From Isosphaera sp. (lineage in GTDB: Bacteria > Planctomycetota > Planctomycetia > Gemmatales > Gemmataceae): a stretch of DNA of 64,000 bases. Under the pieces are notes generated by a model. The model did not search any database. It was not told where the DNA came from and was given only the letters and a program-made list of their open reading frames with translations. The stretch spans positions 54,493-118,492 of the forward strand of contig PNKH01000007.1 in NCBI GenBank assembly GCA_013822345.1. The letters are read 5' to 3'. Position numbers and translations under genes: made by a program. Numbering within the stretch: the first letter of the stretch is position 1; every line of letters starts with the position of its first letter. Shown here piece after piece: positions 51,607-59,207 of the stretch.

Positions 51607-52371
51607 ATGAGGCTGCGGCACCCGCTCGTGATCGCCGCCGCCGGGTGGTGCGGGACGCGGGTCGTCCGGCTCCTGTCCGCCACCCTCCGGTTCGAGTACC
51701 GCTCCGCCAGCCCGACCCCCGTCGACCCGCTCCAGCCGCCGGAGCGCGAGCCGTTCCTGTACGCCCTCTGGCACGAAAACTTCCTGGTCCCGATCGCCCG
51801 GTTCGGCAACCCCGGCGTCGCCGCCCTCGTGAGCCGCCACGCGGACGGCCAGCTCCTCGCGTCGCTGCTCGGCTCGACCGGGACGCGGGTGGTGTACGGG
51901 TCGACCGGACGGGGTGGGGCGGCGGCGGTGCGGGAGATGCTGCGGCCCGGCGCCGGGCACCTGGCGGTCACGCCCGACGGCCCGCGCGGGCCGCGGCGGG
52001 TGGTGCAGCCGGGCGTCGTCTACCTCGCGTCGCGGACCGGCATGCGGGTCGTCCCGGTCGGGGTCGGGTACCGCCGCCCGTGGCGCGTCGGGAGCTGGGA
52101 CCGGCTCGCCGTCCCGCGGCCGTTCTCGCGCGTCCGCTGCCTGTTCGGCCGGCCGCTCGCCTTCCCCCCCGGGCTGACGCCCGCCGCCCTCGGCCCGCAC
52201 GCCGGTCGCCTCCAGGCCGAACTCGACCGGGTCGACGCCGCCGCCCAGGACTGGGCCGACACCGGCCGGCTCGACCTCCCGCCCGAGCTGCTTCACCCCC
52301 GCCCGTCGCCCGTAGAACAGCCCCCGCGAGCCGCCGAGGTCGTGGGGGCGTACCGTGGGCGAGCCGGGTGA
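51607..52371 (+). CDS. DUF374 lysophospholipid-acyltransferase-like protein
   Basis: A 254-residue protein. PFLYALWHENFLVPIARFGN has the family H-x-x-x-x motif of DUF374. The segment LVSRHADGQLLASLLGSTGTRVV and LAVTPDGPRGPRRVVQPGVV are also typical. DUF374 proteins act at the membrane on lipid A or phospholipid precursors. The N-terminus has a hydrophobic stretch (HPLVIAAAGWCGTRVVRLL) that may anchor it. It lies between dapF and a GT87-like gene, probably one operon. Confidence 0.83.
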   Translation: MRLRHPLVIAAAGWCGTRVVRLLSATLRFEYRSASPTPVDPLQPPEREPFLYALWHENFLVPIARFGNPGVAALVSRHADGQLLASLLGSTGTRVVYGSTGRGGAAAVREMLRPGAGHLAVTPDGPRGPRRVVQPGVVYLASRTGMRVVPVGVGYRRPWRVGSWDRLAVPRPFSRVRCLFGRPLAFPPGLTPAALGPHAGRLQAELDRVDAAAQDWADTGRLDLPPELLHPRPSPVEQPPRAAEVVGAYRGRAG

Positions 52372-52381
52372 AGCCAGGTCC

Positions 52382-54091
52382 GTGACGCCCCCCACTCGGG
52401 CGGTGAACGCACTCCTCTGGGCCGCCGCCCTCCTCGCCGCCGGGTACAACCTGTGGCACGCCCGCCACTGGCTCGACGAGCCGGACGGCGCCGCGCCGGA
52501 GCGGCGGCGGGCGGACGGGAACGGCGGGCACGCCCAGGTCGACTTCGGCGGGCAGTGGGTGATGGGCCGGATGGTCGTGCTCGGGCACGGCCGGGAGCTG
52601 TACCACCGGCCGCGGCAGTGGCAGGTGGTGCGGGCGGGGTTCCCGGCGTCCGACGAGTCGCCGCTGGCCCGCGGGGAGGCGACCGCCTCGCCCGACCCGG
52701 CGGTGACCGGCCGGGACGCCGCGCGGAGCCACGACGCCGACAACCTGATGTACTGGTTCATGGGGGCCGACCCGCCGGCGTGGAAGACCGTCGGCGGGGC
52801 GGCCGTCGCGCCCCTCGGGGCGGACCCGCTCGCCGCCGCGGCGCGGGCCCTCGCGGCCGCCGACGCCGTCACCCCGGCGGTGGTCGACGAGGTGACCCGG
52901 CCGGCGGTCGGCGGCCCGCTGTACCCGCCGGTCCACGCCCTCCTGTACGCCCCGCTCGGGCTGATCGACCGCCCGCGGACCGCCTACCGGGTGATGCAGG
53001 TGGTCGGCCTGGCGGCGGTGTTCGTCGCCGGCCTCGGGGTGAAGGTGCTGTCGCGCGGCCGGGTGCCGTGGTCGGCCGCGACGCTCTTGCTGCTCGTCTT
53101 CCCGGGAACCCGGTCCGGCCTCGACCTCGGTCAGAACCCGACCGTCTCGCTGGCGATCCTGGTCTGGGGTTGGGCGTTGGCCGCGCGAGGCCGGGACATC
53201 GCCGGCGGGGCGGTGTGGGGGCTGTTCGCGTTCAAGCCGGTGTGGGGGCTGGCGTTCGCTGTCGTGCCGCTGCTGACCGGGCGGTGGCGGTTCGCGGCGG
53301 CGATGGCCCTGACCGGCGCCGGCCTCGCCGCCGCGACCCTCCCGGTGGTCGGCGTGCAAGCGTGGTTCGACTGGCTGGAGGTCGGGAAGGAGGCGTCCGC
53401 CCTGTACAACGTGAACCGGAACTGGATCCTCCTGAGCCGCGACCTCCAGGGGATCCCGCGGCGGATCCTGCACGACTTCAACCTCCCCGAGGCCGACCGC
53501 GACACCCGGCTGGCCCGCGGCCTGGCGTGGGGGCTGTGGGCGGCGGTGCTCGGGGCGACCGCGGCCGTGTACCTGTGGAAGGCGGACCGGCGGCGGCCGA
53601 CCGGGGTCGGGGCCGGGTTCCTGTTCCTCGGGGCGTTCCTGACGTGCTACCGGTTCATGTACTACGACGTGCTGCTCGCCGCCGCCGGGTGCGCCGTCCT
53701 GTTCGCCGACCCGCGGCCGTTCTTCCGGACGCGGGTGCTCGGCCTCACGTTCGCCCGGGCTGCGCCGCTCGAACCCGGCGTCCCGGCGGCGCCGCCGGAC
53801 CCGGCCGGACCGCGGTGGGTCGGGTACGTGTCGTCGTTCCCGCTGACCGTGCTGGCGCTGCTGGTCGTGTACGAGACGGCGGTGAGCGGGTGGGAGATCC
53901 GGGGGACGGTGGCGTTCGGGCACCTGGTCCGGGTGACGACCGGCCCGGACGGTGCGACCGGGACGCGGGCCGCGATGCTGGAGGTGGACACCGGGCTGCA
54001 CTACCCGTGGGACACGGGGCTGGTGCTGGCGCTGTGGGCGTGGTGCGGGTGGCGGCTGCTGCGCGGCGAGGAGCGGCGGCAGGCGGTGTAG
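52382..54091 (+). CDS. DUF2029 (GT87-like) membrane glycosyltransferase
   Basis: A polytopic protein of about 569 residues with around ten transmembrane segments. FPGTRSGLDLGQNPTVSLAI and GAVWGLFAFKPVWGLAF are signatures of the DUF2029/GT87 family, which transfers sugars or mannose from polyprenyl carriers. A large extracytoplasmic loop follows the first helix. GTG at 52382 is preferred; GTG at 52355 would overlap the upstream stop. Its TAG stop (54089-54091) is part of the palindrome that follows. Confidence 0.82.
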   Translation: MTPPTRAVNALLWAAALLAAGYNLWHARHWLDEPDGAAPERRRADGNGGHAQVDFGGQWVMGRMVVLGHGRELYHRPRQWQVVRAGFPASDESPLARGEATASPDPAVTGRDAARSHDADNLMYWFMGADPPAWKTVGGAAVAPLGADPLAAAARALAAADAVTPAVVDEVTRPAVGGPLYPPVHALLYAPLGLIDRPRTAYRVMQVVGLAAVFVAGLGVKVLSRGRVPWSAATLLLLVFPGTRSGLDLGQNPTVSLAILVWGWALAARGRDIAGGAVWGLFAFKPVWGLAFAVVPLLTGRWRFAAAMALTGAGLAAATLPVVGVQAWFDWLEVGKEASALYNVNRNWILLSRDLQGIPRRILHDFNLPEADRDTRLARGLAWGLWAAVLGATAAVYLWKADRRRPTGVGAGFLFLGAFLTCYRFMYYDVLLAAAGCAVLFADPRPFFRTRVLGLTFARAAPLEPGVPAAPPDPAGPRWVGYVSSFPLTVLALLVVYETAVSGWEIRGTVAFGHLVRVTTGPDGATGTRAAMLEVDTGLHYPWDTGLVLALWAWCGWRLLRGEERRQAV

Positions 54092-54181
54092 GGTGGGCCG
54101 AGCCGGCGCCCCGCCGGCGAGTCCCACCTCCCCGCGCCCGGTGGGACTCGCCGGCGGGGGGCCGGCTCGGCCCACCCTACA
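54088..54181. repeat. Inverted repeat, family C, containing both converging stop codons
   Basis: Arms starting TGTAGGGTGGGCCGAG and ending in the complement CCCACCCTACA are about 41 bases long with a few mismatches. The left TAG is the stop of the GT87-like gene and the right CTA is the stop of trpC. Each half folds into its own hairpin, as in REP elements. Confidence 0.93.
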
Positions 54182-54959
54182 CGCCCCGCAGGGCCGCGAG
54201 GGCGGCGCCGATGTCCGCCGACCGCATCAGCGACTCCCCGACCAGCACCGCCGCCACGCCCGCTGCGGCGAGGCGGAGCACGTCGGCGCGGGAGGTGATG
54301 CCGCTCTCGCTCACCACCGCCCGGTCCGCCGGGATGCGCGGCATCAAGTCCAGGGTGTGGTCGAGGCGGGTGGTGAAGGTGCGGAGGTCGCGGTTGTTGA
54401 CCCCGATCACCGTCGCCCCCGAGTCGATCACACGCGGCAGCTCGCCCGCGTCGTGCAGCTCGACCAGCGTGTGCAGCCCGAGGGCGGCCGACTCCCGCCG
54501 GAGCGCGGCCAGGCGGTCGCCGGGGAGGCACTCGGCGATCAGCAGGACGGCGTCCGCGGCGGCCGCGCGCGCTTCGAGCAACTGATAGCGGTCGAGGACG
54601 AAGTCCTTCCGCAGCACCGGACAGCCGACGGCCGCGCGGGCGGCGGTGAGGTACTCGAGCCGGCCCTGGAAGAACTCGGCGTCGGTGAGGACGCTGATCG
54701 CCGCGGCGCCGTGCGCCTCGTAGGTGCGGGCGATGGCGACGGGGTCGAAGTCGGCGCGGATGACGCCGGCCGACGGCGACGCCTTCTTCACCTCGGCGAT
54801 GACCGCGACCTCGCCCGACCGGCGGAGGGCACGGGTGAAGTCGCGGGTCGGCGGGAGGTTCGCGACCCGGCGTTCGAGGTCGGCTTCGGGGACGGCCCGC
54901 TTCGCCGCGTCGATCTCGCGGAGCTTCGCGGCCATGATGCGGTCGAGGATGTCCGGCAT
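54177..54959 (-). CDS. trpC: Indole-3-glycerol phosphate synthase
   Basis: A 260-residue (beta/alpha)8 enzyme of tryptophan synthesis. Signatures are VIAEVKKASPSAGVI, VLRKDFVLDRYQLLEAR, GVNNRDLRTFTT and VVSESGITSRADV. The catalytic lysines and glutamate of the family are present in these motifs. The ATG at 54957-54959 gives MPDILDRIMAAKLREI. Other trp genes are not adjacent. Confidence 0.95.
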   Translation of the reverse strand: MPDILDRIMAAKLREIDAAKRAVPEADLERRVANLPPTRDFTRALRRSGEVAVIAEVKKASPSAGVIRADFDPVAIARTYEAHGAAAISVLTDAEFFQGRLEYLTAARAAVGCPVLRKDFVLDRYQLLEARAAAADAVLLIAECLPGDRLAALRRESAALGLHTLVELHDAGELPRVIDSGATVIGVNNRDLRTFTTRLDHTLDLMPRIPADRAVVSESGITSRADVLRLAAAGVAAVLVGESLMRSADIGAALAALRGV

Positions 54960-55034
54960 GTCGGCTCGCGGTGGGCGGCGGGCGGGGTGCGGGTATCCTA
55001 GACCCGGCCGCGGCCCGAGCCAGGGAGACGCCCC

Positions 55035-56117
55035 GTGCCCGCAGACTTCTGGACCGCCGCCGCCGCGATGCTCGCCGCCGTCGGGGTCGTCGCCGCGGTC
55101 GCCGTCCCGGTCGGGGTGGTCGCCTGGTGCGCCGCACCGCGGCCGCTCCTCCCGCCGCCGAAGCCGTGGCGGGTGCCGTGGGGCGGGTTCGAGGTGCTCG
55201 CCGCGTTCATCCTGCTGACCGCCGTCGTCCCGCCGCTGGTCGGGCAGGGGCTGGAAGGGTCCGGGTTCTACCGGAGGGTGTACGGCCCGGACTTTCCCCC
55301 GCCGGGCCCGGGCCCGGCGGTCCTAAAGGCGACGGCGGCGGCGGCCGGGGCTCCGATCGCGGCCGCCTTCGAGGTGGCGGCGATCCGGCGCGACCTGTGG
55401 GCCGGGGTCGTCGCCCTGCCGGTGCAGCTGGGGCTCCTCGTCCTCGCCCGCCGGGCCCTGTACCCGGCGCGGCGGCCGCCGGACTCCCCCGGCCTCGCCC
55501 CGAGCCTCGCGGTGGCCGTCGCCGCGTGGGCGGTGCTGACGCCCGCCGTCCTCGCGTGCAACGCCGCGGTGAACTGGGTGGCCGTCCTGCTCGACGTGGT
55601 CCCTGACGAACACCGGCTGGCCCGGCTCGGCGGCCGCGACCCGCTCGACGCGGCGCTGATCCTGGCCACGGCGTGCGTCGCCGCCCCGGTGGTGGAGGAG
55701 GTGCTGTTCCGCGGGCTCCTGCTCGGCTGGCTGCTCGGCGGCCGCAAGCCGGGCCCCGCGCCCGACGCCCCGGCCCGCGCCCGCCCGTGGCTGGCGGCCG
55801 CCGCCGGGGTCGGGTTCGCCGCCCTGACCGGCCGGCCCGGGCCGGTGGCGTTCGCGGTCCTGCTCGCCGCGGGGCTGGCGGTCGCGACCGGGGTGCGGCG
55901 GTCGAAGCGGCGGACGGCCGGGGCGGTGTGGGCGTCGGCCGCGCTGTTCGCGGCGGTCCACTCCCCGGTCTGGCCGAACCCGGTCCCGCTGTTCCTGCTC
56001 GGCCTCGGGCTCGGGTGGTGTGCGGTCCGGACCCGCGGGCTGCTGGTCCCGGCCGTCGTCCACGGGCTGTTCAACGCCGTGTCGGCGGCGTTCGTCCTCC
56101 GCGGCGGGCCGGGCTGA
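55035..56117 (+). CDS. CPBP-family intramembrane protease
   Basis: A 360-residue polytopic protein of the CAAX-prenyl-protease/bacteriocin-processing family. Motif 1 is VVEEVLFRGLLLGWLLGG, with the glutamate pair and arginine. Motif 2 is AALFAAVHSPVWPNPVPLFL, and motif 3 is VPAVVHGLFNAVSAA. Members with these residues are membrane glutamate proteases, though the substrate is unknown. Start is GTG at 55035 after GGGAGACG. About eight transmembrane segments. Confidence 0.85.
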   Translation: MPADFWTAAAAMLAAVGVVAAVAVPVGVVAWCAAPRPLLPPPKPWRVPWGGFEVLAAFILLTAVVPPLVGQGLEGSGFYRRVYGPDFPPPGPGPAVLKATAAAAGAPIAAAFEVAAIRRDLWAGVVALPVQLGLLVLARRALYPARRPPDSPGLAPSLAVAVAAWAVLTPAVLACNAAVNWVAVLLDVVPDEHRLARLGGRDPLDAALILATACVAAPVVEEVLFRGLLLGWLLGGRKPGPAPDAPARARPWLAAAAGVGFAALTGRPGPVAFAVLLAAGLAVATGVRRSKRRTAGAVWASAALFAAVHSPVWPNPVPLFLLGLGLGWCAVRTRGLLVPAVVHGLFNAVSAAFVLRGGPG

Positions 56118-56120
56118 TCG

Positions 56121-56882
56121 TCACGCCGCCCGCGCGACCGCCCCGCCGGCCACCTCCGCCAGGTAGGCGTCGACCACCTCCTGCGGGGCGCCGTCCATCA
56201 CCACCCGCCCGTGCTTCATCCACACCACCCGGTTGCACGTCTCGACCACCGTGTACACGTCGTGCGACACCACCACCATCAGCCGCGACGCGGACATCAG
56301 CTCCTTCATCCGGGCCTTCGCCTTGATCTGGAACGCCGCGTCCCCGACCGCCAGGACCTCGTCGATCAGCAGCACCTCCGGGTCGGCCGCGGTAGCGATC
56401 GAGAAGGCGAGTCGCATCCGCATCCCGGCCGAGTAGTTCCGGACCGGCAGGTCGAGGAACTGGCCGAGCTCGGTGAACGCCCCGATCGCGTCCCGCTTCC
56501 GCCGCACCCCGGCCGGGGTGTCGCCCTGGAGGTACGACCGGTAGGTGATGTTCTCCCACCCGGTCGCGTCGTTCTCGAACCCCAGGGCGATGTCGAACAG
56601 GGAGCACACCGTCCCGTCGACCCGGCAGGTGCCGGCGGTCGGGGGGTAGATGCCGGCGAGGAGCTTCAGCAGGGTCGTCTTCCCGGCCCCGTTGTGCCCG
56701 ATCACCCCGACCCGGTCGCCGTCCGCGGCGGACAGGGTGACGTCCGCCAGGGCGTGGACCGCCACCTTCGGGTTGACCGACCCGCGGAACATGCCGCGGA
56801 GCAGGTACTCCTTCAGGCTGACCGTCCGCCGCTGCCGGGCGGTGAAGGTGACGGACGCGTTGCGGACCTCGATCGTGGGCAT
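56121..56882 (-). CDS. Polysaccharide-export ABC transporter ATPase (Wzt/TagH type)
   Basis: A 253-residue ABC ATPase. Walker A is GHNGAGKTT, then CSLFDIALGFENDATGWENI, a segment typical of O-antigen/teichoic-acid exporters. The signature is YSAGMRMRLAFSIA, Walker B is VLLIDEVLAVGD and the H-loop VVSHDV. There is no C-terminal glycan-binding domain of the longer Wzt proteins. Its permease partner lies upstream at 57070, separated by a family C repeat cluster. The pair likely exports a surface polysaccharide across the inner membrane. Confidence 0.9.
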   Translation of the reverse strand: MPTIEVRNASVTFTARQRRTVSLKEYLLRGMFRGSVNPKVAVHALADVTLSAADGDRVGVIGHNGAGKTTLLKLLAGIYPPTAGTCRVDGTVCSLFDIALGFENDATGWENITYRSYLQGDTPAGVRRKRDAIGAFTELGQFLDLPVRNYSAGMRMRLAFSIATAADPEVLLIDEVLAVGDAAFQIKAKARMKELMSASRLMVVVSHDVYTVVETCNRVVWMKHGRVVMDGAPQEVVDAYLAEVAGGAVARAA

Positions 56883-56910
56883 CGGTGCTCGCTCCCGTGG
56901 GTCGCGCCTG

Positions 56911-57053
56911 TGGTAGGGTGGGCCGAGGCCGGGCTTTGACGGCCGAGTCCCACCACTGTGGTAGGGTGGGCCGAGCCCGGCTCTGCGGGCGAGTCCCACC
57001 ACCGCTTAGCTCTGGTGGGACTCGCCGGCGAGGCGCCGGCTCGGCCCACCCTG
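56911..57053. repeat. Three REP-like halves, family C, inside an ABC operon
   Basis: Two left-type halves in tandem (56911-56955 and 56959-57002) and one right-type half (57012-57053), each bounded by GTAGGGTGGGCCGAG-type ends. The apical parts differ between halves. It lies between the permease and ATPase genes of one transporter. Confidence 0.9.
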
Positions 57054-57069
57054 CTCCGGTTCCGCCGCC

Positions 57070-57858
57070 TCACAGGTGGAAGATGACCCGCTTCTCGAGC
57101 CACCCGACGGCCCCGGCGGCGAGCAGGATGAGGGCGGCGGTGAGGGCGGCGCAGGTGAGGTACACGTCCGCCCCCGGGAGCTGGCCGGTCAGGAGCGGGC
57201 CGCGGGTCACGTCGAGGAGCCACGACCCGGGGTTGATGTCCACCACCCAGCCCATCCCCTTGTCGTCGAGCAGCTTCCGGGGGTACATGATCGGGGTGAG
57301 GAAGAACAGCAGCTGGGCCGCCACCTCCATCAGGTGCGCGGTGTCGTGGAAGAAGGTGGTGGCGAGCGCCGCCAGGGTGGCCACCGCCCAGGCGACCAGC
57401 AGGGCCATGACCAGCCCGGGGGCGGCCAGCCCGAGCCGCAGCAGCGCGAGGGGGTCCGCCTGGTAGGCGGCAACCAGCGCGGCCACCACCCCGACCGCGA
57501 TCATCGAGTGGACCGCCTGCCCGAGGACCGTCCGCAGGGTGTACACGGTGTACGGGATCGGGCTCTGGCGGATGTACGCCTCGTTCTCCTGGAAGCACCG
57601 GCACCCGGCCAGGGCGGAGTCCCGGAGGAACCCCCACACCGCCATCCCGGCCAGGACCGACGCCGCGTACCCGACCGGGTCCCCGCCGCCGAGCAGGTTG
57701 CTGAACACGACGGTGAACACCACCGTCATGGCGATCGGGTTGAGCAGCGACCAGCCGATCCCGAGGACGGACCGGCGGTACCGCTGGCGGAGGTCGAGGC
57801 GGACGAGCGACAGGAGGAAGTGGCGGAACTTCCACGTCGCCGCGAGGTGGCCGAACAT
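57070..57858 (-). CDS. ABC-2 type polysaccharide exporter permease (Wzm/TagG type)
   Basis: A 262-residue permease with six predicted transmembrane segments. The start MFGHLAATWKFRHFLLSLVRLDLRQRYRRSVLGIGWSLLNP has the family amphipathic N-terminal helix. AQLLFFLTPIMYP and NPGSWLLDVTRGPLL are typical of Wzm/TagG. Its ATPase partner is downstream at 56121. The ATG at 57856-57858 fits the usual length. Confidence 0.88.
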   Translation of the reverse strand: MFGHLAATWKFRHFLLSLVRLDLRQRYRRSVLGIGWSLLNPIAMTVVFTVVFSNLLGGGDPVGYAASVLAGMAVWGFLRDSALAGCRCFQENEAYIRQSPIPYTVYTLRTVLGQAVHSMIAVGVVAALVAAYQADPLALLRLGLAAPGLVMALLVAWAVATLAALATTFFHDTAHLMEVAAQLLFFLTPIMYPRKLLDDKGMGWVVDINPGSWLLDVTRGPLLTGQLPGADVYLTCAALTAALILLAAGAVGWLEKRVIFHL

Positions 57859-58152
57859 CCGTGTCCCCGGGGTCTGACTGGGGCTCCGTCCCCGCCGGAC
57901 CTTACCCCACCCGCGGCCGCCGCCGCCAGCCCAGTTTCGCCGGCCCTGGACCGCGGCCGTCCCGGCCGCACCACGTCCCCGGTTCGGGGGCGTCGACGGC
58001 CGTCCGGGTAGCGGCCGGGCGTGGGCCGGTGGCGGCCGGGACGGCCGCGCCCCAGGCCGGAGAAACCGGCAATTCGGGCTTGCGCTATTCCGCGAGATGT
58101 GCCAGACTTGCCGGAGCGCGCGCATCCGAGGGCGTTCCGGACGGGGGCGGTT

Positions 58153-59043
58153 ATGCGGCTCGACGAGGTGGTGACCGGGGACTGTGTCGAGGTGCTGGGG
58201 CGGCTGCCGGCCGGGTGCGCCGACCTGGTGTTCGCCGACCCGCCGTTCAACATCGGGTACGACTACGACGTGTACGACGACCGGCGGGGGAAGGCGGACT
58301 ACCTGGCGTGGGCGGACCGGTGGCTGGCCGCGGCGGTGCGGGTGCTGAAGCCGACCGGGGCGTTCTTCCTGGCGATCGGCGACGAGTTCGCGGCCGAGCA
58401 CAAGGTGCGGCTCGACGCCCTCGGGCTGACGCTGCGGAACTGGATCGTCTGGCACTACACGTTCGGGGTGTCGTGCACGAAGAAGTTCAACCGGAGCCAC
58501 GCCCACATCTTCTACCACGTCCGGGACGCGAAGCGGTGCACGTTCAACGCGGACGGGGTGCGGGTGCCGTCGGCCCGGCAGACGACATACGCCGACCGGC
58601 GGGCGAACTCCGCCGGGAAGCTGCCGGACGACACCTGGGTGCTGCGGCCGCAGGAGTCGGGCGAACACTTTCGCGCCGGGGACGACACCTGGTTCGTGTC
58701 GCGGGTGTGCGGGACGTTCCGGGAGCGGACCGGGCACCCGTGCCAGATGCCGGAGGCGGTGCTCGACCGGATCATCCGCGTCGCGACGAACCCCGGCGAC
58801 CTGGTGGTCGACCCGTTCGCCGGGAGCGGGACGACGCTGGCGGTGGCGAAGAAGCTGGGCCGGCGGTTCCTCGGGGTGGAGCTGTCGGACGAGTACGCCG
58901 ACGGGGCGCGGAAGCGGCTGCAACTGATCGAGTTCGCGGGGCCCGAAGAGGAGCAGGGGATGCCCACGAGGTCGAAGGCGCGGGCCGGGGTGAAAAGCCG
59001 GGTGGCGTCCGGGTCTTCACCCCGAAGGGGTGGGACAACGTAG
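58153..59043 (+). CDS. DNA (adenine-N6 or cytosine-N4) methyltransferase
   Basis: A 296-residue methyltransferase. Motif IV is ADPPFNIGY (residues 28-36) and motif I is DPFAGSGTT (about 220-228), the order of the beta class (M.HinfI-like). A target-recognition region lies between, with a conserved KFNRSHAHIFY segment. No restriction endonuclease gene is adjacent, so it is an orphan. The last 10 residues and the TAG stop lie inside the palindrome that starts at 59013, so the native C-terminus may have been replaced. Alternatively, it may use an older start upstream. Confidence 0.82.
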   Translation: MRLDEVVTGDCVEVLGRLPAGCADLVFADPPFNIGYDYDVYDDRRGKADYLAWADRWLAAAVRVLKPTGAFFLAIGDEFAAEHKVRLDALGLTLRNWIVWHYTFGVSCTKKFNRSHAHIFYHVRDAKRCTFNADGVRVPSARQTTYADRRANSAGKLPDDTWVLRPQESGEHFRAGDDTWFVSRVCGTFRERTGHPCQMPEAVLDRIIRVATNPGDLVVDPFAGSGTTLAVAKKLGRRFLGVELSDEYADGARKRLQLIEFAGPEEEQGMPTRSKARAGVKSRVASGSSPRRGGTT

Positions 59044-59198
59044 CCCGGGGCAACGCCCCGGGTCCGCGACCCCGACCGCCCCAGCCCGAAGGGCTGGGAC
59101 ACGCGGTGTCGCACCCCTTCAGGGTGCCTTCGCCCACCGCCACGCGGACCCGGGGCGTTGCCCCGGGCTACGTTGTCCCACCCCTTCGGGGTGAAGAC
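59013..59198. repeat. Very long inverted repeat, family P
   Basis: Arms of about 56 bases (59013-59068 and 59143-59198) are essentially perfect and each contain nested hairpins (CACCCCGAAGGGGTG and CCCGGGGCAACGCCCCGGG). The interior has two more related hairpins (CAGCCCGAAGGGCTG and GCACCCCTTCAGGGTGC). It separates the convergent methyltransferase and alaS genes and supplies the methyltransferase stop codon. Confidence 0.95.
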
Positions 59199-59207
59199 AG
59201 CGCGGCA

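Noticed and set aside
57859..58152. Possible small gene in the 294-base gap before the methyltransferase
   Set aside because: It contains only GC-rich partial inverted repeats (GCGGCCGGGACGGCCGC-type near 57951 and 58032) and an AT-richer promoter-like stretch near 58070-58110; no convincing coding frame was seen.
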